From: Aspergillus flavus
Lineage: Eukaryota > Ascomycota > Eurotiomycetes > Eurotiales > Aspergillaceae
Assembly: GCF_009017415.1 (NCBI RefSeq)
Contig: NC_092406.1
Span: forward strand, 5,890,001-5,954,000
Direction: 5' to 3'
Length of the DNA: 64,000 nt
Each line of letters opens with the position of its first letter. Positions within the stretch are counted from its first letter, which is position 1. Positions 56,201-64,000 of this stretch are shown here, in pieces. The notes under the pieces were generated by a model. It was not told the origin of the DNA and did not search any database. It saw nothing but the letters and a program-made list of their open reading frames with translations. The translations under genes and the position numbers were made by a program.

Positions 56201-59200
56201 GCTGTCCAGTACATGCCCGGCTAAGTTTCAGAAAGTTCCAAAAGGCAATCCCCGCGGAGTCCGCAACAGCCAACAACAACCCAAAGTCATTCCATAATCC
56301 TGGCACTGATAGACCCTTCCACTTACTGGATTCGGTTCGCCGTGAGATTCTCCTCACGAACCAACCATGCGGGTTCCTTAATGATCCTTGCCACGTTGTG
56401 CCTCGTGGCCAAGGGCTAGGCGCATTCTGACATCTCGGTATTTTTAGCCCAGGATGCCTTAGGGCCATTTTCCCCTCGTTTAATCCCCGTCCAGTTGCTG
56501 GCTCAACCACCAACTTTTTAAGATCTCACCATGCAGTCTGCGTGCTGACTGGCGGTTTGTGCTTTTGAAACAGGTACCCTTATGCATGTAAGCTGCGTCC
56601 GTTCCCCAACCTGTTGGTTTCAGGTGAGGGGCTGTATCTATATTTATCAACATGCAATCTTGAAACGAGCCTTTCTGCATTGCTTCATGTTTGGACGTGG
56701 GGCATCACCGTGCAGAAATGCATTCAGTTCCGTCATGTCAGCATCTTCATTCTATTTTTCTTTTTCGTCATACTCTTGCAGCAAACTACTTATCGTAGGC
56801 GTGACATAGCCTTTCTACTACTTGCGTCTTACTTTCTTAGCCTGCATGGTTCGTAGATATGCAGTATTCTATATTTATCGTAATCTTCATCCGGACACCC
56901 GGTCATTGCCTCGATTTTGAGGTTGGGTGATTGTCCGATGTTTGTCGATAGGACTCGTGGGCTAGTTCTGGTTTTGGTTTGTCGGGCTGACATACCGTGT
57001 TTTCCTCGTTTAGCTTGTTTGGTGATTGTCTGATGATCTATCGAGAAAAACTGAGTTATCAGAAATGCGGCGAAGTATGCACTGCAAAGGATCCGAGCGA
57101 ACAGGCTAACAAGATTGAACAAAATGTCTTTCTAGGATCTGTCAGTAAGAAGACGATGCCCTTATCAAGACAGGTTATACAAACGGTTTTAGAGCTTCAT
57201 GAGAAACTTCAAAACAATCCTCCAAATTGAAGATACTTGCACATATGGTGTTTGCGAACGGGAATATATGTATATATATATTTACACCCATGGATACGTA
57301 AAACATGCTTCCGCCTTTACACATCTAACCCAACAGAACGAGGATCTATAGATTAGAAACTAGACCAACAAGACAATGAACCAAGAACCCAAAATAATAT
57401 CAACAAGAAATAAAAGTTCATACAAAAGATCTCAAAAATCTCAATCAAACAAAGAGTCAGTAATAGAATTAATCACCCAACCCGCCATGTTCGCAAATAT
57501 CCACGAAACCAACGCTAGTTAAACATACAAATAACTCTCATACATGTAGTATCTACTCAAGGCTAGATAAACACCATCAATTTGAACTTCTTATGGTCAA
57601 AGGGGTCGATCTACGGTCTTCAATGACTTATCCGATGTAATCCCATACTGAATCTGGGGACATCACCTCTAATATAGCATTACCATAAAAGGAAATAGAT
57701 GAGACGAGGGAGCTTCGCTTTATGGTAAAAGACCATCCAGCGTCGGGAATGGTGAGGCAGATGGTCGTGGGTGGGAGAGAAACCTCACCACCGTAATTTC
57801 CTTGATATCTTATGCGTTGTATGTAAATGAATAACTTCATTGGGAGCTTATACTACACCTGTACACCGGGTTACTTGTATTGTGTCTAGCTATGCCGGGG
57901 TAATAGGAACTACTACTACCGTAATCATTTGCAGAAAAATGAAGACTTCAGAAAAACAGGTCTAGTGATTTGCATGCAATCTATCTCAAAGAACGATCTA
58001 GTGGTTTTGAATAAATGAGAGCTGGGAACGGATGACGGTTTCTTTGATCGAAAGGCCTACCGGCATAGTCTATGTAGACGGCTGATTTGCCTACACTGAG
58101 AGTGAAGCGGTTTCGTGTGCGAGTTTTGCTACTATGGGATTCTATATTTTATCGAAGCAAGTAATAGCTATCGGAGCTCTTAACGAGGGCAAGAGGATAT
58201 ATTTAACAAGAGATATCGGACGTAGTCTAGGTGTCAACATGCGGATACACACATATATATCTCCGTAGTATACACCAGATTATATACCAAGGCTAAACGA
58301 GAGAAAGAATGGTGATCGAATTGACAGGATGAGAAAGAGCAGTAGGAATGAGATCCTTTATGCTGGAAAGCTTATACAAGGGATTTTAGGAACAAATGAT
58401 TCAAGGTAGCACAGTGCGTGGGTTGCTATAGTGAGATACAAATTCCAATAGGCTATTAATCATCCAAGTGAGATGCGCTTTCGTCGCACATGTGGACCAG
58501 GGTTGACGTCGGTATGATACATGTTACATGGGGATGGTGGTTAATTGCTGACTAGTGGGTAGTGGTCGGTGTGTTGTAGAGGGGAGATTCACAGATTCGA
58601 CATTCCGACAGTCAGTCGTCTGATGTGGGGTGTTGGGCGTTCTTCCTGGATCTTGAATGTAGGGAGGTGAGGGTGAAGTACCCAAGATTGATGAACACAA
58701 TGCCGCTGACAAGTTCCTCTTGGGCAATTTGTGAATAGTGACCGAGGTTGAATGTAAGTGGACAGTCGTAGGAGAGATTCATAGACTGTAGAGAGATAGA
58801 GAGAAAGTTGGTCACGTCTCTTCAAAGATTATGATAGTAGGGAAACAATTCCGTGGGCAATGTTTAGTGAACGGTCTATTAGCCTAAGTTCAGATGGCCA
58901 GGTAAGTCGAGATCAAACAAGAGTGGTATCCATTCATTCTTCGCATTAACTACAGGCTCAGCCATCATCTTACTTACAGTTCCCCAAGCATACCAACAAC
59001 ATTAGGGAGATGATGGCCAAGGGAAGTTCAGTAAATCGCAAATAAATAGAAAACATCCGAGCAAAAGAAAGTAAACCAGGGCCGATTATCCCCAGCGCAA
59101 GAACAGAAAGGTATGGAGGAACGCAGATATGTTCACAAGGAAAATTCAAGAACACTTCACCGCAGAACGCCTTTTCAAAATACAAGTTCTCTGGTCGACG

Positions 59201-59668
59201 TACCGCAGTCTAAACCCAGAACTAAACTTCGGACCCTCCTGGGTATCTCGTGACTGTTCACACATTCGTAAGGCCAAGTCCGGGCCGATTCCTTCCAAGC
59301 AGACACAGCATTCTCTGCAGGCCGCGATGATGATATCGTCCTTGACTCCCCGAACACGTCACGGGGCGTTGCTGGATTATGGAAGTAGGGATGCGTTGCA
59401 GTTCCAGACTCGAACAACATGTTGCAAACAACGGTAGACAGTGAAACGTCATAACTTATCTACAGGTATGCCTCCAAGATATCGCAGGGTCGCCAAATGA
59501 AGCGCGGTAGAGGGGAAATCAGAAATGAAATCGAAGGAATGTATGGCAGTCAGGCGTTAAATCGCAAACTAATTTATGTATATCAGGATAACGAGTCGGA
59601 CTAGTGGCCCAGGCTGTTTTCGATAATTCACTAGGGGCTTGGTCCATTTGGGAGGTTCAATGTTGAGT

Positions 59669-60633
59669 TTAGTAACGGCGATCGGGATTGGTCACCTAGA
59701 TCATGGTTAGCAAATTGTACTGCATGGCCGCACGCGAATAAGGGCACATCGTATTTACCTGCAGAATTCGACGGGAGAAGTCTTGATCATCATCGATGCT
59801 GCCATTGCTCTGGCGCCGCTGGGCCATGAAGTCACCGTCAAACCTGGAATCAGACATGGAGCTTTGAGACATGGGCTTGGCGCCAAAGCTGTCGATATTG
59901 TTGTTGCGATACTGCTCGGGCATGTTGGAACGCTTCCTAAACCGCCATAGAAAGAAGATAGCTCCCACCAAAGCACAGAAACCAACAACTCCAACGACAA
60001 CGCCAGCGGCAATAGCAGCAGTATTCGATCCAGAATTTTTCTCCTTCTTTGCGTCGGCTTCCTGTGTTGTCATTTCGCTTTCTGACGTCTTGAACACTGT
60101 TTGTCCACCAGAAGTAGTAACGACAGTCCCTCCATTGGTGGTTGTCGAGGTTCCACTCTCGGTGCTAGAGGAGGAGCTCGAGGAGGATGAGGATGAGGAT
60201 GAGTAGCTATCCACATCATCTTCGATACCCGTGAGATACACGGAAAACGCATTGTTACCACCGCCTGTAAAATGAAACATCAGCACTCAAGAGCAGGGGC
60301 TGCGTGGGAAAGCTACATACACATCACATCAGGCCATCCAGCGCACTTGACATTGCAGTTGCTATCATCCGTCTTAGCCGACGTGGCCGGTAATTGGTTA
60401 CCGCAAAGACAGTTTGTGCCCTTTGCCAAGGCAAAAACAGCATAGTTATCCTTCAAGCAGAGCTTCTGGCAGTATCCGTTACTTTGGTACGTATAAGAGC
60501 CCTGATCCTTCAACGGTGTCGAATCGCTATAGCATCCCTTGTCGACTTGTGTCTGTGCGTTCACTGCTGGCAAGTAGGCTGCAATCAGAAGGGCGGAGGC
60601 TGCAAGAGCCGACTTCATCGTGAATGATTTCAT
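59669..60633 (-). CDS. WSC-domain cell-wall stress sensor, 281 aa
   Basis: Plasma-membrane mechanosensor feeding the Rho1/Pkc1/MAP-kinase cell-wall integrity pathway. Exons 60633-60321, 60264-59759 and 59695-59669; the last exon encodes only VTNPDRRY. Signal peptide at about 1-26 (ending AVNA), then a WSC domain at about 30-117 with Cys pairs (GCYSDS, YCQKLC, NCLCGNQLP, NCNVKCAGWPDVMCGG). A Ser/Thr-rich mucin-like stalk follows, including a 13-Ser run at 126-138. The membrane span is at about 186-210, then a basic stop-transfer RFRKR and a short cytoplasmic tail with Ser-rich and DDDQDFSRR motifs, ending in the VTNPD type found in Wsc proteins. A second Met at residue 6 could also be the start. 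Architecture is diagnostic. The paralogue is not certain. Confidence 0.94.
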
Positions 60634-63600
60634 GTTGTAGATGTAGATGTGTCGGATATCAATTGCAAGGGGTATCAGTGTCTGGACACCTGCTCCAGAC
60701 AGTATGGTTGTTATGCTAGTAGTTAAGCGAAGGAAAGAGGGACGACCGGCGTAGCCCTTTTAGATCACAGAGGTTGTTTGAGATTCTGTATCGCAGTCGA
60801 CTTCCCGAAAGGCGTCAAAATGGCCGCGATGACCTTGAGGGGTCAGGTTCGCGTAAACAATACGACTTATTAAACGTGACACAGTCGATCAAAGGCACAG
60901 CTAATCAAGGGCCGGTGACGAGTGGAAGGATAGTTGATGAAGTCAGGTTAATGCGATGACGATGGGAAAGAATGTTGGGTTTGTCAAGGGTGGTTCTTAG
61001 GCGGGGAAGACTCTGAAGACCGGACGTTTCAAGCGCCCCTTTCTGCCGAGAGGAGTTTAATGAACGTCCTTAACAGGAAATTTAGAAGGTCGGTCAGATC
61101 ACACGCAGCAACAGCGAACTGGTACGGACGCGAACGAAGGCTGACTCGGAGAATTTCGAGGGGGGAATATATTGATGTAATCGTCAATATGTTTGACTTA
61201 AACAAAAACAAGGGGGGAAACGATGGAAAATAAAAAGAGAATTGATCTTAAAGAAAGCAACAGGAGACAAACCCCTCCGAGTGAAGAACAAGAAGAGAAA
61301 ACGAGTGTCTTTTGTCCGAAAGCAGGAAGGAACGGAAGGAAAAGGAAGGGGAAGGGAAAGGAAGGATACTAGGGTCGGTGGTAGGTAGGGGTCTGCTGAG
61401 ATTGAACAAATGACTTGACTGGGGGAAGGGCTACAGGGAGAAACGGAAGAACTCCTCCGTATTGATTGATACCTGCTCAATTTACCGGGCAATAAAGCGA
61501 CGCACCTACAATCCAATACACACAGTATTCACTACTTACTACGAGTCCTACCAATGACTTGGATTCTAAGTTCAGGTTAGGTTCTTACGGTGTGTACTAA
61601 CAGCTATAAAAGGTCCATTGAAATCGAATCATCATGACCTACACATTATCAGCAGCAGCTTCCAAATAAATGGAACGGGATATATCCATGGGTGGTACGT
61701 ACCGTTGCGTTTTGGGGGTCGTTTCCAAACGGAGGGTGACCCTGGATATGCAGGGCGGTAATTTTTGTCCCGCGTACCAAAGTTTCGCTGCTTCAATCAG
61801 AGCGTGACATCGAATTAGATAAGCGGTGTCCTGAATGGATTGGCTAATCAGAAATCCAGGGGCACAACGATCCCTTTCCATTTCAGTATCCATGAGCGGG
61901 CTAGAAAAATGGAGTATCATCATACACTATACCTGAATAGGGAAGGTCGTAGGTTTGGTGTGATATTAGTGGCGGCGCTACATTAATGAAAAGAGGGGAT
62001 GATGGACAGTCATGGTTACCCCATAGGTTCTTTTCTTCTTCTATGGATCAAATGACAATGAAACAAAAGATCCATGACCATCCAGTGTGGACAAGTTCTT
62101 AAGAGTTGGAAATAGCACAGTACCCAGCAGAATATCGATTGACAAAAGTTATGGCCAGTATGGCCCTTGGCAATATCTACCTCATATGAGCGAATAGACG
62201 GTTAGGAAGCTCAGTTGCCCATCCATGGTTACGCCCAACTTCCTGTCCGTTTTTTTGTTTCAGTGGGGATGAATCAATCTTACTCCGTATATTCGCTTGC
62301 GACTGCGGTGTACCAACATAAACAACCCTAGGCTGAGTGATTTTACTACGTTGCCTTGGATGTCCATCCGCCGATGCCCTCTATACTCTGGAGAATACAA
62401 TACGCTCGCAAGGTGAATACAGAGTGTTGATCAATGGCAATGTGAACCGTTTTCCATCACTAGAAGGTTTGCCGCGTCAGTGCACAGCTCCTTGCTCCAT
62501 ACCTTCGCTAGCGGGGATAATATCCCCATAAGCAGCGAACGGAACACCCGGACCTTTTCCCCAAGGGAAGAAAGCGCGGGAAAACAATAGATGGCTGGCT
62601 GGCTGTTCTGCACCAATGTTCGAAGGCAAGGCCGTGCGCTTCTGATCTTCTTCTCTGGTATGGAGTACAGACTAAAGGGTCCAAAAATTGGCAGCCCATA
62701 ACAGCTTACTCCACGAGATACTACGCCCGAGGCGTGGCAAGCGAGACAAATAACCGCCAAATTTGCCCGTCTCCAGGTACCATTTTTAATTCAAAGTCGA
62801 CTAGGCTTTTTTGATCCTGATGTGCGGCCACGAGCCAATTACAAGGGAACTGTCCGTCGTTTATGGAGCCTTGGAGCCGTGTTTGGTCAGCACCAATAAA
62901 GGGCTGCGTCATATGCAGACCCATGCAGATCTTGTCACTAACAGTGTAAGTACTCCGTACTCCGTACAGACTCTTACATGTCCTATGGTGCTCTTCGTCA
63001 GCCGTAATAAGTACTTCTGAAAGTAAGGCGCCACAAAAATAATTGCCTGGGTATTAGTTTAGGGCTGCATGTATTTGCGCGCCCACCAAGTCCTCACCGT
63101 CATGAGAAAATTGTTCATTATTCGGGTGAAACAAAAGGAGAGACACGGAACCGTTCCTTGGGTTCAAGCGGACACTCCCGGAGTGGACCTGGAATCCTGA
63201 CCCTGGGTGTTGATGCGGATCCTCCGAAACCCATAAAGAAAATGTCGGTAAGGTTCGCTGTACCAAATTTCCGCATAAAAGAGTCCATACACAATACAAA
63301 GTTGAATAAATATATAGGACGGTGATGGCACAGAAGAATGACCCAGTTTGAAGAATGTACACGTCAAATGACAGATGTGACCCAAATACAGTGAGATCAA
63401 CAGATCGACGAGGAAAAGCTGCAAGCTGCAGCATTGTGACTCGTGAATAAACCGCAGAGGGCGTTTAGCAGACACAAACACAATCGCCTACCAACTATAG
63501 TCTATGATTTGACGGAAAGCGAGAAAAAGCTTGACAGGGCACAGCGCTTAGCAGAGCATAGCGTACTCGAGACTTCCGGTCGACTATTATCGTACTCGTC

Positions 63601-63809
63601 AACATATAGAGTATCTCTTTCAGAACGATCGGGTATTTCATGTTGCCCCCCGACGGACATTCTGACGAATGCTCTGCATGCGTTTAACAACACCATATCA
63701 GCACGCGACACGTAGGCGGTGTTCCTGCTTACATTCGGGTAGCTTAGGCAGGAGGCGATGCTTGTGAAATGGAATTTAAGCTTATTCTTTTGTTTCATAT
63801 CACCAACGC
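60634..63809. other. Intergenic region upstream of the WSC gene
   Basis: 3.2 kb. Purine-rich on the plus strand at 61200-61370, so a pyrimidine-rich leader or promoter for the minus-strand WSC gene. TACTCCGTA at 62281-62289 and two overlapping copies at 62951-62966. Open frames up to 126 codons have no supporting evidence. No RNA gene seen. Confidence 0.4.
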
Positions 63810-64000
63810 ATGGAGAAGATGGCATACGCAGTTCAAAATTCTACGCAGCAACCCATGACTGCAGCGCAAGGCGCTAACATCGCAGGAACCGGTGACGAAT
63901 GCTGTTGCTATGCTCCACATTACCATGGACGAGGCAAAAAGTATGTACAATTGTCATCTTCAAGTATCCAACTGGAAATCGGTCCAACTATTTTCCAAAG
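63810..64000 (+). CDS. Possible 5' end of a gene cut by the right edge
   Basis: A frame opening MEKMAYAVQNSTQQPMTAAQ stays open to the last base (63 codons seen). It contains a cysteine/histidine cluster, DECCCYAPHYHGRGKK, directly followed by a possible GTATGT donor at about 63941. No family recognised; the frame is short and may be chance, but Gln/Ala-rich starts followed by a Cys cluster are common in fungal small proteins. Confidence 0.28.
   Translation, partial: MEKMAYAVQNSTQQPMTAAQGANIAGTGDECCCYAPHYHGRGKKYVQLSSSSIQLEIGPTIFQ

Larger units (their letters stand above)
47211..59668. other. 12.4 kb gene-free region upstream of the C2H2 gene
   Basis: No ORF longer than about 130 codons, and none with a domain, signal peptide with conserved cysteines, or splice-joinable partners that I could find. 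Base composition looks mixed rather than AT-only, so it does not resemble a repeat-induced-mutation block or a centromere core. A few low-complexity stretches (microsatellite at 47581-47610, T18 at 48050-48067, A-rich at 53178-53251) and one TACGGAGTA (50660-50668) are present. Candidate contents are a long regulatory region, non-coding transcripts, or decayed sequence; the DNA alone does not decide. Confidence 0.5.

Noticed and set aside
56829..57230. Overlapping minus (97-codon) and plus (77-codon) frames, the former with a hydrophobic start
   Set aside because: Mutually antisense, no homology or motif recognised; one hydrophobic stretch alone is not evidence of a gene.

Overview
The window looks like chromosomal DNA of a filamentous ascomycete, most likely Eurotiales (Aspergillus or a close relative). 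Three things point there: short spliceosomal introns of about 45-200 bases with GTANGT donors, divergent and convergent gene pairs, and gene models that read as Aspergillus-type proteins (acuD isocitrate lyase, treB neutral trehalase, ISWI, AP-3 mu, Trk). The species cannot be fixed from the sequence alone. All exon coordinates were worked out by hand from splice signals and reading-frame continuity.

Layout. 1-6.4 kb: the 5' half of an ISWI remodeler (minus), a TAPR1/HAPSTR1-like protein (plus), a small DUF4536/DMAC1-like mitochondrial assembly protein (minus) and the AP-3 mu subunit (plus). 7.1-14.6 kb: a fatty aldehyde dehydrogenase and isocitrate lyase (both minus), separated by 3.8 kb that holds one candidate small secreted protein. 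17.2-27.9 kb: an OTU deubiquitinase (minus), a short-chain dehydrogenase (plus), an 11-exon Trk potassium transporter (plus), neutral trehalase (plus) and a small stand-alone NIF3/CutA-type domain protein (minus). 30.1-39.5 kb: a DHA1-type MFS transporter and a 1378-residue low-complexity charged protein (both plus). 40.1-47.2 kb: a gamma-glutamyltransferase-like enzyme (minus), an F-box/Cys-rich protein (plus), a possible tiny membrane protein (minus) and a two-finger C2H2 transcription factor (minus). 47.2-59.7 kb is a 12.4 kb stretch with no gene I can support; it lies upstream of the C2H2 factor. 59.7-60.6 kb: a WSC cell-wall stress sensor (minus). A possible gene start lies at the right edge.

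The genes are mostly core housekeeping functions rather than a biosynthetic cluster. Loose themes are carbon catabolism (glyoxylate cycle, fatty aldehyde oxidation, trehalose mobilisation) and ion, wall and stress homeostasis (Trk, WSC). No backbone enzyme, transposase, rRNA, tRNA or CRISPR was recognised. The least explained material is the 12.4 kb desert, the giant charged protein, a recurrent intergenic TACGGAGTA motif, and a few short candidate genes that simple ORF length cut-offs miss.
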